A stretch of 64,000 nt of DNA. Origin: Caproicibacterium amylolyticum (lineage in GTDB: Bacteria; Bacillota; Clostridia; Oscillospirales; Acutalibacteraceae). The position numbers were made by a program, and so were the translations under genes. The stretch lies in assembly GCF_014467055.1 (NCBI RefSeq), contig NZ_CP060696.1:2728001-2792000 (forward strand), written 5' to 3'. Under the pieces are notes generated by a model, which ran no database searches, had not been told where the DNA came from, and saw only the letters and a program-made list of their open reading frames with translations. This document shows positions 17,825 to 26,455 of this stretch, piece after piece (the stretch's first letter is position 1; each line of letters begins with the position of its first letter).

Positions 17825-18162
17825 GCATCCTTCAGGAACTGACCGCACTCATCACCGGATTGGGGCTTGCGGTGGAAACCGGCGTTTTTTCCGGAGAAGC
17901 TCCCGCAGAGTATATAGTTATAACGCCGTTGACCGATTCGTTTGAGTTGTTCGGCGACAACCGCCCGGAATATGAAACGCAGGAGGCGCGCCTGTCGCTC
18001 TTTTCCAAAAGAAACTACATCGCGCTGAAAACCAGCGTCCTCCGCGCGCTGCTGGCCGCCGGTTTTACCGTCACCGACCATCGGTATATCGAACATGAGG
18101 ACGATACCGGTTACCACCATTATGCCATCGACACGGCAAAACCGTATGCATGGGAGGAATGA
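17821..18162 (+). CDS. Tail terminator/completion-like protein
   Basis: A 113-residue protein in the tail terminator position between the gp10-like gene and the tail tube gene. It is similar in length and sequence to prophage B 53619-53963: ETGVFSGEAPAEYIVITPL, QEARLSLFSKRNY and EHEDDTGYHHYAID. The role is inferred from position and DUF3168-like size. Confidence 0.75.
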   Translation: MSILQELTALITGLGLAVETGVFSGEAPAEYIVITPLTDSFELFGDNRPEYETQEARLSLFSKRNYIALKTSVLRALLAAGFTVTDHRYIEHEDDTGYHHYAIDTAKPYAWEE

Positions 18163-18164
18163 AG

Positions 18165-18764
18165 ATGGCCACCATCGGCATGGATAAACTCTATTACGCT
18201 AAAATTACCGAAGGCACCGACGGGGATGAAACATACGCGACGCCAACCCAGCTTGCAAAGGCAATTAAAGCCGATCTTACCATTGATCTGGCGGAAGCGA
18301 CGCTCTACGCCGACGACGGCACAGCCTATGTCGTCAAGGAGTTCAAAACCGGTACGCTGTCGCTGGGTGTTGAGGACATCGGCGCTCAGGCGGCACAGGA
18401 CCTGACCGGGGCAGTCGTGGACGACAACGGCGTTCTGGTGTCCACCGGTGAAGATGAGGGAGCGGCGGTGGCAGTAGGCTTTCGGGCGCTCAAACCGAAC
18501 GGGAAATACCGCTATTTCTGGCTGTACCGCGTAAAATTCGGCATCCCCGCCGCGAATCTGCAGACCAAAGGCGACTCCATCACCTTCCAGACCCCGACCA
18601 TTGAGGGAACCGTGATGCGCCGGAACAAGGCCGACAGCAAGGGCAATCATCCTTGGAAAGCCGAAGTGACCGAAGGCGACGCCGGCGTATCCGACGCAAC
18701 CGTTACCGGCTGGTACGCGCAGGTTTACGAGCCGGTTTACACCGCGCCGCCGTCCGGCACATAA
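18165..18764 (+). CDS. Major tail (tube) protein
   Basis: A 199-residue major tail protein. The start at 18165 (ATIGMDKLYYAKITEG) matches prophage B (ATVGFDKLYYSKITEA). Family features are KCDLSIDLAEATLYADD-like (here KADLTIDLAEATLYADD), FKTGTLSLGVEDIG and NGKYRYFWLYRVKFG. It polymerises into the tail tube of a long-tailed siphophage. Confidence 0.9.
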   Translation: MATIGMDKLYYAKITEGTDGDETYATPTQLAKAIKADLTIDLAEATLYADDGTAYVVKEFKTGTLSLGVEDIGAQAAQDLTGAVVDDNGVLVSTGEDEGAAVAVGFRALKPNGKYRYFWLYRVKFGIPAANLQTKGDSITFQTPTIEGTVMRRNKADSKGNHPWKAEVTEGDAGVSDATVTGWYAQVYEPVYTAPPSGT

Positions 18765-18778
18765 AGGGGGATTTTTTC

Positions 18779-19171
18779 ATGGAAGAAGAACGCGGCGCGC
18801 TGATTGACATCGGCGGCGAGGAATACGAGCTGATTCTCACCACAAAGGCGACAAAGGCCATCGCCGGGCGCTACGGCGGCCTTGAAAATCTGGGTGAAAA
18901 GCTGATGCGCTCGGAGAATTTTGAGATGGCGCTGGATGAGATCGTCTGGCTTCTGACACTGCTTGCAAACCAGTCCGTCCTGATTTACAACCTCAAACAC
19001 AAAGATGCGCCGAAGGAACTGCTGACCGAGGAGGAAGTGGAGCTTCTCACCTCGCCCCTGCAGCTGGCGTCATATAAAAACGCCATCACCGAAGCCATGC
19101 TCCGGGGCACCGCCCGGAACGTGGTCAGCGAATGCGCAGAGAATCCATTAAAAAACACACCAGCCGGGTGA
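18779..19171 (+). CDS. Tail assembly chaperone, G frame
   Basis: A 130-residue protein upstream of the tape measure gene. The start at 18779 follows AAAGGGGG. It shares EYELILTTKATKAIAGRYGG and MALDEIVWLLTLLANQSV with prophage B (52626-53012). The last codons hold the slippery heptamer A_AAA_AAC at 19150-19156; -1 slippage there fuses the protein to the downstream T frame, as in many long-tailed phages. G and GT chaperone the tape measure during tail assembly. Confidence 0.87.
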   Translation: MEEERGALIDIGGEEYELILTTKATKAIAGRYGGLENLGEKLMRSENFEMALDEIVWLLTLLANQSVLIYNLKHKDAPKELLTEEEVELLTSPLQLASYKNAITEAMLRGTARNVVSECAENPLKNTPAG

Positions 19172-19359
19172 GCGACAGCGAACTTTTCACCCGGCTGTAT
19201 TATTACGGAATCGTTCAGATGCATATGGAGCCGGAGCAATTCTGGCTCACGCCCATCGGGCTTTTTCTGGATTTATGGGCCTGTCACAAACAGTTTCTGG
19301 GAATTGAGACACCGTATCGGGAGATAAGTGTGGATGATGTGATACCAAGTGATAGTTAA
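19132..19359 (+). CDS. Tail assembly chaperone, T frame (made by -1 frameshift)
   Basis: An open frame overlapping the end of the G gene in the -1 frame. If made by slippage, its coding part starts at 19156 (67 codons: HTSRVSDSELFTRLYYYG onward); the ATG at 19132 has no ribosome site. Prophage B has the same protein in the same relative frame at 52435-52641 (RVSDEELFARLLYYGV). Shared residues include the Gln-His region, PIG(L/D), a Trp, HKQF and IDDV. Its stop is 1 base from the stop of the antisense HEPN-like gene. Confidence 0.85.
   Translation: MRRESIKKHTSRVSDSELFTRLYYYGIVQMHMEPEQFWLTPIGLFLDLWACHKQFLGIETPYREISVDDVIPSDS
19150..19156 (+). promoter_or_regulatory. -1 ribosomal frameshift heptamer A_AAA_AAC
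   Basis: In the G reading frame the codons read TTA AAA AAC, giving the classic slippery site A_AAA_AAC. Slipping by -1 continues as CAC ACC AGC in the T frame. The same heptamer sits at the same place in prophage B (52641-52647). Confidence 0.85.
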
Positions 19360-19360
19360 A

Positions 19361-20548
19361 TCATGCAACTACTTGAATTTTGCTTTCTAAACACAAAAAC
19401 AACTTGTACATTTCATTCATATATATAAACCTGCGCAGGGAATTAGCTTCCGTTTCTTTCTCTGTCGCATGTCCGTGGGCTATCTTATGTCTTGAATTAT
19501 TGGGGCAGCTATCCGGATCAGCTGGAGAAAAGTTTTCGGTGTAAGTCTTATCTACACAGTCCAGAACACATCTACAAATAATCCAATCTGTGAAAGGCAT
19601 CACATTCATGGGCATTTCAAGAGCAAGATCTGTCACACTTTGAAGTGCCTTCTCTCCCCGATACATTGGATTCGCCATGTTTTCACGGACAAAATCAGTT
19701 ACAATTCCTTCAAAATGGAGAGAGAGTATTGTTGTAGAAGAATTGAACATTCGCCTTGAGTGGCCTATCAGTGCTTCATGAAATACATTTTTTCTTGACT
19801 CGAAGTAAGAAGGACCGCTCCATCCATTTACAATTTGCTTAAGGGCAGCACATCTATTATTCCTGAAATGTTGAACAATCAGAGTGTCCACTTCTTCTTG
19901 TGTGATTTCAGTTCTTCGTTCATATATATTATCAACAATTTCTTCAGGAAGCTCCGAAACTAAAAGCCAGCCAAATTTTCTTAGAAGATTATTTTTTTCT
20001 TCAAAATTTCTCATATGAGCGAATGCTTCTGAAAATTGTGAAAAATCAATTGGTGGAATGGCTCTTACAAGCCCAGAAATCTGAAATCGAAACGCATCAG
20101 TAAAGCCTTGGGTAATTTGCGACATTTGCTTCGTCATCGGAATAAGGGTATCTGATAAGCTTTGCAAACCACTGGTCATTGCGCGAATTGAATCAGTTAA
20201 ATAGTCCATTTTGGAAAGACTGATCTGTAATGGTTGAATCGATTTCACTAATGACTCTGCTAGGTAATCAAATCTTGGCAACGATGTTTGAAGTGCTCTT
20301 GATGCTTCATTTGCTAGGGAACTCAGAGCCGGAGCCAGAGACTTCGATACCATCTCACTCACGGAAATAGCAGGTTGCATCGCAATGGCTTGTTTAGCAA
20401 CAAAATTCTGTTGAACCATCAACGCACTCATGAGTGGCGGATTGATCATTCGCTGGATGGTTGCCTGCTGTTTAAGTGCTGATTCTAGCACCGGATTAGA
20501 AAGAGCAGAATTAAGCCCTACTGGAATATTGGTTTTTAACTTATCCAT
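19361..20548 (-). CDS. HEPN-like protein carried as antisense moron
   Basis: A roughly 395-residue protein unlike any phage structural protein. Residues 1-190 are a long amphipathic helical region with recurrent patterns (SLAPALSSLANEASRAL; PLQISLSKMDYLTDSIRAM), probably a coiled coil. The C-terminal part contains RHKIAHGHA near residue 360, an R-x4-H motif of HEPN RNases, and EANSLRRFIYMNEM after it. HEPN ribonucleases are common abortive-infection effectors. ATG at 20548 is taken as start; TTG at 20560 is the alternative. It forms an operon with the 52-codon gene upstream and is inserted between chaperone and tape measure genes. Confidence 0.65.
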   Translation of the reverse strand: MDKLKTNIPVGLNSALSNPVLESALKQQATIQRMINPPLMSALMVQQNFVAKQAIAMQPAISVSEMVSKSLAPALSSLANEASRALQTSLPRFDYLAESLVKSIQPLQISLSKMDYLTDSIRAMTSGLQSLSDTLIPMTKQMSQITQGFTDAFRFQISGLVRAIPPIDFSQFSEAFAHMRNFEEKNNLLRKFGWLLVSELPEEIVDNIYERRTEITQEEVDTLIVQHFRNNRCAALKQIVNGWSGPSYFESRKNVFHEALIGHSRRMFNSSTTILSLHFEGIVTDFVRENMANPMYRGEKALQSVTDLALEMPMNVMPFTDWIICRCVLDCVDKTYTENFSPADPDSCPNNSRHKIAHGHATEKETEANSLRRFIYMNEMYKLFLCLESKIQVVA

Positions 20549-20591
20549 ATTATTTGTCAATCCCCCCCATGACGTTTAAGCATGATTCTTT

Positions 20592-20750
20592 TTACTTCTT
20601 TTTACTCTCTTTACTCTCTTTACGGATGGTTCCAATTTGTTTATCAGATCGTGTGTCCCGACCATCAGAATTTCGGATTGTTCCCGCTGGTAATCCGTGG
20701 TTCTTTTCGAAGGAACCTACCGTACAATCGCTCCTTGTCTTCCGAGTCAT
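20592..20750 (-). CDS. Small basic protein upstream of HEPN-like gene
   Basis: A 52-residue gene with a strong AAAGGAGGG 6 bases before its ATG, below a near-consensus promoter. The product is very polar (TRKTRSDCTVGSFEKNHG, then PAGTIRNSDGRDTRSDKQIG and a Lys/Ser tail) and contains two related TxGxxxK-type segments: TVGSFEKNHG and IGTIRKES, each preceded by RSD. It is the first gene of the HEPN-like operon, with the HEPN start about 44 bases beyond its stop. It could be an antitoxin, a regulator or a DNA-binding peptide; no homology is recognised. Confidence 0.65.
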   Translation of the reverse strand: MTRKTRSDCTVGSFEKNHGLPAGTIRNSDGRDTRSDKQIGTIRKESKESKKK

Positions 20751-20833
20751 TTTAAGCCCTCCTTTACGTTGAATCTTATTAAACCATACGTTTTGACCAT
20801 TATCAGTCAGACATTCTAAGTACTAACACTAAA

Positions 20834-20863
20834 ATTATACAGCCTACATATTGTGATTGTCAA
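20834..20863 (-). promoter_or_regulatory. Sigma-A promoter of the HEPN-like operon
   Basis: Minus-strand TTGACA (20863-20858), 18-base spacer, consensus TATAAT (20839-20834). The leader to the 52-codon gene is about 80 bases. The stretch 20864-20926 upstream carries only the tape measure ribosome site. Confidence 0.85.
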
Positions 20864-20926
20864 GATAGTTCAACACCACAAGTTGTAATTTGTAGATAAC
20901 CATATGTTTTAAGGAGGTGACCGCAT

Positions 20927-23218
20927 ATCGCAGACGATTTTGGGGTGCGGATCGGCATCGAGGGCGAAAAGGCTTTCAAGGATGCGCTCCGCGACATCAA
21001 CCAGAGTTTCAAAGTACTCGGCTCCGAGATGCAGCTGGTCACCAGCCAGTTTGACAAAAATGACTCATCCGTGCAGGCCGTCACCGCCCGGAATGCAGTC
21101 CTGAATAAAGAAATTGACCAGCAGAAAGAGAAAATCGAGACCCTCCGCGCCGCTTTGCAGAACGCGTCGGACTCTTTCGGAGAAAACGACCGCCGAACGC
21201 AAAACTGGCAGATACAACTGAACAAAGCGCAAGCCGACCTCAACGGCATGGAAAAGGAACTCCAAAAAAACAACAGTGTGCTGGACAACGCCGGGAAAGA
21301 ATTCGACGACGCCGAAAAGCAGGCGAATCAGTTCGGCAATGAAATCACAAGCGCATCAAAGCAGTCGGAAGAAGCGTCCGGGCGCTTTGATAAACTCGGC
21401 GGTGTCGTCAAGGGGATCGGCGCTTCCCTTGGCGTGGCTCTGGCCGGAATCGGCGCGGCTGCCGTGGGCGCGGGCAAATCGCTGGTGGATGCTTCCGTAA
21501 ACTCCGCCGCCTACGCCGACGAAGTTCTTACGCTCTCCGACCAGACGCACGTCGGCACGGAGGCCCTGCAGGCCTACCAATACGCCGCCGAACTGATTGA
21601 CACACCGCTCGAAACCTTTACCGCGAGCATGGCGCGGAATGTCCGGTCTATGGATTCGGCGGCGGGAGGCTCTAAGGAAGTGGCTGCGGCTTACGCAAGG
21701 CTCGGCGTTTCGATTCAGGATTCAAACGGACACCTGAGAAACGGTGAGGATGTTTACTGGTCGGCGATCGACGCACTCGGGCAGATATCCAATGAAACCG
21801 AGCGGGACGCGCTTTCGATGCAGATCTTCGGCAAATCCGCACAGGGCCTGAATCCGCTGATTGCGAAGGGCAGTGCGGGAATCAAAGAACTGACCGCCGA
21901 AGCGCAGAACATGGGCGCGGTCATGTCGGGCGACCAGCTTAATTCTCTCGGCAAGTTCGACGATACGGTTCAGCGTCTGAAATCCGGGGCGGAGGCCGCA
22001 AAGAATGTCATGGGTACAGTCCTTCTTCCGCAGATGCAGACGCTCGCCAGCTCCGGCGTGTCGCTGCTCGGCACCTTTACAAAGGGACTTTCGAACGCGG
22101 GCGGCGACTGGACAAAAATTTCAGCGGCTATCGCCGCGACGATTGGAGGACTGACCAGTTCCATCCTCGCAGAACTGCCGAAGGTCGTGCAGGCGGGGCT
22201 GGACATTGTGCTGTCAATCGGAAACGCAATCACGGCAAATCTGCCGACAATCATCAATTCGGCGGTTTCCATCGTCATGACGCTGGTGCAGGGACTGGTG
22301 AGCGCTTTGCCGCAGATCACGCAGGGCGCGCTGCAATTAGTTCTGTCACTGGTGGACGGTATCATCGCCAATCTTCCTCAGCTGGTGAACGCCGCGCTAA
22401 CGATGGTGATTACGCTGGCGTCGGGCATCGGCGACGCACTCCCAAAGCTCATCCCCGCCATGATTGACGCGGTCCTTACAATTGTGAACACGCTTCTCAA
22501 CAATATGGATCAGGTGCTTTCCGCCGCGTTCAAGATCATCGAAGGGCTGGCGAGAGGGCTGATCAATGCCCTGCCGAAGCTGATCGACCGACTGCCGCAG
22601 ATCATCGATTCCATTGTGGATTTCATCGTGAACAACCTGCCGCTCATCATCGAAACCGGCGTAAAAATCATCATTGAACTGGCGGCTGGCTTGATCAAGG
22701 CGATACCGACGCTCGTGGCAAAGCTGCCGCAGATTATTTCCGCGATGGTAAGCGGTTTCGGCAAGCTGCTCGGCGCATTCAGCAATATCGGGAACAACAT
22801 TGTATCCGGCATCTGGCAGGGCATTTCCGGGATGAAGGACTGGATTCATGCCAAAGTCCGTGATTTCTTTGGCGGAATCGTTGACAGTGTAAAGGGACTG
22901 CTTGGGATTCATTCCCCGTCCGCCGTGTTCGCCGGAATCGGCGGCTTCATGGCGCAGGGGCTCGGGCAGGGCTTCAGTAAGGCGATGAACGATGTTTCCG
23001 CCGATATGCAGAATTCGATTCCTACAAATTTTAACCTCAATCCTGCGCTGGGTGTCGGCGGGTTTGCAGGCGGTTCCGCTGGCATGGCGGGAGGCTCCGG
23101 CGGCTTTACGCTGCACATCGAGAATTTTGTGAACAACACGGAAAAGGACATCCAGCGTCTTGCCTATGAATTTGAATTCTATCGGCAGCAAGCAGCGGCG
23201 GCAAGGGGGAACGCGTGA
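20927..23218 (+). CDS. Tape measure protein with ATC in place of the start codon
   Basis: The tail length and DNA ejection protein (about 763 residues). The prophage B homologue starts MADNFGFKIGVEGEK; the frame here reads ATC GCA GAC GAT TTT GGG GTG CGG ATC, so the aligned start codon is ATC, 6 bases after AAGGAGGTGA. The next possible start, GTG at 20945, is 24 bases from that site. The N-terminal 150 residues are coiled coil. A hydrophobic Gly/Ala segment lies at about 155-185 (GASLGVALAGIGAAAVGAG) and long helical repeats (LPQLVNAAL, LPKLIDRLPQIID) follow. The last bases overlap Dit. Confidence 0.85.
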   Translation: MADDFGVRIGIEGEKAFKDALRDINQSFKVLGSEMQLVTSQFDKNDSSVQAVTARNAVLNKEIDQQKEKIETLRAALQNASDSFGENDRRTQNWQIQLNKAQADLNGMEKELQKNNSVLDNAGKEFDDAEKQANQFGNEITSASKQSEEASGRFDKLGGVVKGIGASLGVALAGIGAAAVGAGKSLVDASVNSAAYADEVLTLSDQTHVGTEALQAYQYAAELIDTPLETFTASMARNVRSMDSAAGGSKEVAAAYARLGVSIQDSNGHLRNGEDVYWSAIDALGQISNETERDALSMQIFGKSAQGLNPLIAKGSAGIKELTAEAQNMGAVMSGDQLNSLGKFDDTVQRLKSGAEAAKNVMGTVLLPQMQTLASSGVSLLGTFTKGLSNAGGDWTKISAAIAATIGGLTSSILAELPKVVQAGLDIVLSIGNAITANLPTIINSAVSIVMTLVQGLVSALPQITQGALQLVLSLVDGIIANLPQLVNAALTMVITLASGIGDALPKLIPAMIDAVLTIVNTLLNNMDQVLSAAFKIIEGLARGLINALPKLIDRLPQIIDSIVDFIVNNLPLIIETGVKIIIELAAGLIKAIPTLVAKLPQIISAMVSGFGKLLGAFSNIGNNIVSGIWQGISGMKDWIHAKVRDFFGGIVDSVKGLLGIHSPSAVFAGIGGFMAQGLGQGFSKAMNDVSADMQNSIPTNFNLNPALGVGGFAGGSAGMAGGSGGFTLHIENFVNNTEKDIQRLAYEFEFYRQQAAAARGNA

Positions 23219-23931
23219 TGCTGAGCTTCACGTTCGGAGGCAAGAACAGCTTTCAGGACTTCGGTATCTTTGTGGCTTCCCGTCCGCATATCCCATCCCC
23301 GGAGCGCCGGGTGACCTACATCGACGTGCCGGGGATGGACTCCCGGCTCCGGCGCGACGAGGGCACCTACGGCGATATCACTCTTTCCGTGGAATGCTCG
23401 TTTCTCGGCGACCCCGTTCCGAAAATCAGCGCCGTTAAAGGATGGCTTCTGGGCGCTGGCGAAGCCGATCTGACTTTCAGCCACATTCCGGGTCGGAAGT
23501 ATCGCGCGCAGGTGGTCAACAGCATCGACTTTGAAATCGTGCTGAAAATCACCTCGCATTTCGTGATTCTGTTCAACTGTCAGCCGTTCCAGTACGCGAC
23601 GGACAATGCGCCAATTGTTGTAACGGACGGTTCCGGATATGTTCTGTCCAATCCCGGAACGGTGAAATCTCTTCCTAATATAAAGATAACTGGCTCCGGC
23701 GCGGGAGCTCTAACGGTGAACGGGGGTAATGTGTCTTTCAGCAACATCGACGGCACGGTGACGCTTGATTCCACGATTCAGGAAACGTATCAGGACACCG
23801 GCACGTCGCTCATCAGCAAGAATTCCACCAAGATTGGGAATTACTCAGTGCTTTTGCCGGGTGACAACGCGATCTCGTTTTCCGGCGGAATCACGTCCCT
23901 TGAAATCACTCCGAACTGGCGGTGGCTATGA
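23218..23931 (+). CDS. Distal tail protein (Dit)
   Basis: A 237-residue distal tail protein, the hub of the siphophage tail tip. ATG at 23218 overlaps the tape measure stop. It has SFTFGGKNSFQDFGIFVASRP, the PGMDSRLRRDEGTYGDI region, and the WLLGAGEADL and FNCQPFQYA segments typical of the N-terminal domain. Prophage B has a similar-sized copy at 48917-49624. It ends in a TGATG overlap with Tal. Confidence 0.88.
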   Translation: MLSFTFGGKNSFQDFGIFVASRPHIPSPERRVTYIDVPGMDSRLRRDEGTYGDITLSVECSFLGDPVPKISAVKGWLLGAGEADLTFSHIPGRKYRAQVVNSIDFEIVLKITSHFVILFNCQPFQYATDNAPIVVTDGSGYVLSNPGTVKSLPNIKITGSGAGALTVNGGNVSFSNIDGTVTLDSTIQETYQDTGTSLISKNSTKIGNYSVLLPGDNAISFSGGITSLEITPNWRWL

Positions 23932-26444
23932 TGATTCGGGTCTACGATTCCAAAGCACAGGAATTTTCGAATGACGGACTTGGGACGGTCACTCCAAGTT
24001 CCTGCGTCGTTTCGGAAGAAATCAACGGCGCGTTTGAACTGGAACTGACGCATCCGGTCGATTCCTTCGGCAAGTGGAAACGGCTCCAGAAAAACAATAT
24101 CATCCGGGCGAACACACACCATGGGATTCAGGCATTCCGCATCTACCGGGTGGTCAAAAACGTTGTCGACGGTACGGTGAAGGTGAATGCCCGGCACATC
24201 TTCTATGACCTGCTGGCCAATTTCGTGGAGGACGTCCGTCCGACCGGCAAGACCGGAGCGGAAGCCGGGCAGCAGATTCTGAGCGGATGCCAGTATCTGA
24301 CTCCGTTCACCTTCTCAAGCGACATTACACATAATTCCACCGCTTACTATCTCCGCCAGTCTCCGGTGCAAGCGTTCCTCGGTGACGCCGATCAGGCGTT
24401 CATTTCCCGGTGGGGCGGTGAGATCATCCGGGACAATTTCAGCATCGCCGTCAACACCCGGCTTGGGACGGACAACGGAGTACGGATCGCCTACGGAAAG
24501 AACATGGCGGGGCTGGAATTTCAGGAGGACGCATCCGGCGTGGCGACGCGGATTCTGCCGACGGCCCTGACCGAAGATAATCAGATTCTGATTCTCCCTG
24601 AAAAGTACATTGACAGCCCGCGCATCGCTGATTATCCGTTTCCGGTGATTGCAGTGATGGACACCGGATTTCAGGTCGGCAAAGAAGTCGACGGCGCAAT
24701 TTCCTACCCCACAATCGATTCCTGCTATGAAGCCATGAGAGAATTCGTTGCCAATCAGTACCTTGCCGGGGCCGACATTCCGAAGCTTTCCCTGTCTGTG
24801 GATTTCGTGGACTGGAAGGACATCACCGGATATGAAAAATACAGGTCTTTGCTGACTGTGAACCTCGGCGATGATGTTACGGTCGATTATGAGCCGTTCG
24901 GTGTCAGCGTCAAGCTTCGGGTGTGCGCGGTATCATACAACTGCCTGACCGATCGGTTTGAAACACTGACCGTCGGAGAGAAGCGAATATCCGTCGTGAA
25001 TTCCATCAACTCCGCTTCGCAGCAGATCAGCGAAGTAAAGCGGGAAATTACCGTTACCAATCAGAACGTGTCCTCTGTCACGGAAAACGTATCTGACCTG
25101 AACAGTGACGACAAGCTGACTCCGGGTGAAAAAAGCGCCGCTCTGAGGGAGTGGAGTTCCTTTGCCAATGAAAAAGGAACGCTCAGCACGCAGGCCACGG
25201 CGCTTGGAATTACAACCGAACTGTCTGCCTACAACGACTCTTTCCAGCTCCTCTCCAATTATCTGAACGGCGGCGCGTTGTACACGACCGGCATTCCGCT
25301 CTGGCTGGATGATGGGCATCGGGATACCACCACGGACATCAGCGGCGAACAGTACCGGCAGAACTTTGAGGATTACTATGTTGCCCGGAACATACTTGTT
25401 CAGGCAATCACCGCGAAGCTCAAGGCGCTGGCCGACACCGCGCAGAACGGCGTCGACGCCAACACGGGCGAAATCACGACCATTGATTCGACCCTTATCA
25501 CCATCCAGACCGATGTCGGCGGCCTGCAAACCACCGTTTCTAGCATCGACGACCAGATTTCCAACACCGAGGACGGCATCGCGCTCCGGCTTTCGAACGC
25601 GGAATCGACCATTGAACAGCACAGCGCTTCCATTGTCACCAAAGTCGAAAGCAGCACCTTCGACGGATATGTTTCGGAAAATGACGCACAGTTTTCAGAC
25701 GTTGATACCCGGCTGACCACGATGCAGCAGACCGTGGACGGTCTGACCTTGTCCATCAGCAGGACCGGCTACCGGAATCTGCTGAAGAATTCGGCGGGCC
25801 GGAACGGGCTGACTTTCTGGAGCACAACCGGAACAGTCACTACCGTTTCCAATACGGATACTTCAAACAACACGGTCAGCAATTCCGCCTTCCTCATGGC
25901 GGCGGACAGCGCCATCTCGCAGGATTTCTCCCTGAAATTCAACACGGCACACACGGCCTCTTTGCTCTTTCGGGCTTCCGGCTCGGGCGGAACAGTTACG
26001 GTCAGCATTACACAAAACGGTGCCGAATCCGTTTTATATGACAACACAAATACCGGCACGGACTGGGAGTTTGTTACCTTTTCTTTCCATTCTCTGGGCA
26101 CGGTCTGCTCCATTAAAATTACAGCTTCCATTGAAATCCTCGTGTCCGATCTGATCGTTTCCGAGGGGACGAATATTGCGCCGTGGGTACAATCCGACGA
26201 AGAGCTATATACAACAAACTTCATCGCCGACAGCACCGGTCTGACGATCGGAAGCAATACCACCGACATGAAAGCCCACATTTCCACTTCGGCATTTGAA
26301 ATCTTTCGAGGCGATGATCTTAGAATCAACGTTGCGCCGGACGGAACGCGCCTGCAAAAAACCATCATTGAGGACGATCTCACGGTCGGCAGTGTCAAGG
26401 AAATCGTCCGGGCCGGGGTCGGCGTCGATTTCGTTGTAATATAG
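23931..26444 (+). CDS. Tail-associated (Tal/gp27-like) tail protein
   Basis: An 837-residue tail-tip protein. The start is set at 23931 by alignment with prophage B, which is exactly the same length. The N-terminal ~370 residues resemble the phage Tal/gp27 domain (LELTHPVDSFGKWKRLQ, NARHIFYDLLANF). After about residue 380 comes a helical stalk (QQISEVKREITVTNQNVSSV; TTMQQTVDGLTLSISR) and then a beta-rich C-terminal region. No peptidase motif is evident. It probably trimerises in the baseplate or fibre. Confidence 0.85.
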   Translation: MIRVYDSKAQEFSNDGLGTVTPSSCVVSEEINGAFELELTHPVDSFGKWKRLQKNNIIRANTHHGIQAFRIYRVVKNVVDGTVKVNARHIFYDLLANFVEDVRPTGKTGAEAGQQILSGCQYLTPFTFSSDITHNSTAYYLRQSPVQAFLGDADQAFISRWGGEIIRDNFSIAVNTRLGTDNGVRIAYGKNMAGLEFQEDASGVATRILPTALTEDNQILILPEKYIDSPRIADYPFPVIAVMDTGFQVGKEVDGAISYPTIDSCYEAMREFVANQYLAGADIPKLSLSVDFVDWKDITGYEKYRSLLTVNLGDDVTVDYEPFGVSVKLRVCAVSYNCLTDRFETLTVGEKRISVVNSINSASQQISEVKREITVTNQNVSSVTENVSDLNSDDKLTPGEKSAALREWSSFANEKGTLSTQATALGITTELSAYNDSFQLLSNYLNGGALYTTGIPLWLDDGHRDTTTDISGEQYRQNFEDYYVARNILVQAITAKLKALADTAQNGVDANTGEITTIDSTLITIQTDVGGLQTTVSSIDDQISNTEDGIALRLSNAESTIEQHSASIVTKVESSTFDGYVSENDAQFSDVDTRLTTMQQTVDGLTLSISRTGYRNLLKNSAGRNGLTFWSTTGTVTTVSNTDTSNNTVSNSAFLMAADSAISQDFSLKFNTAHTASLLFRASGSGGTVTVSITQNGAESVLYDNTNTGTDWEFVTFSFHSLGTVCSIKITASIEILVSDLIVSEGTNIAPWVQSDEELYTTNFIADSTGLTIGSNTTDMKAHISTSAFEIFRGDDLRINVAPDGTRLQKTIIEDDLTVGSVKEIVRAGVGVDFVVI

Positions 26445-26455
26445 GGAGAAACCGT

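Noticed and set aside
20554..20772. 72-codon plus-strand ORF
   Set aside because: The minus strand has the 52-codon gene with a strong ribosome site and promoter, so this frame is its shadow.
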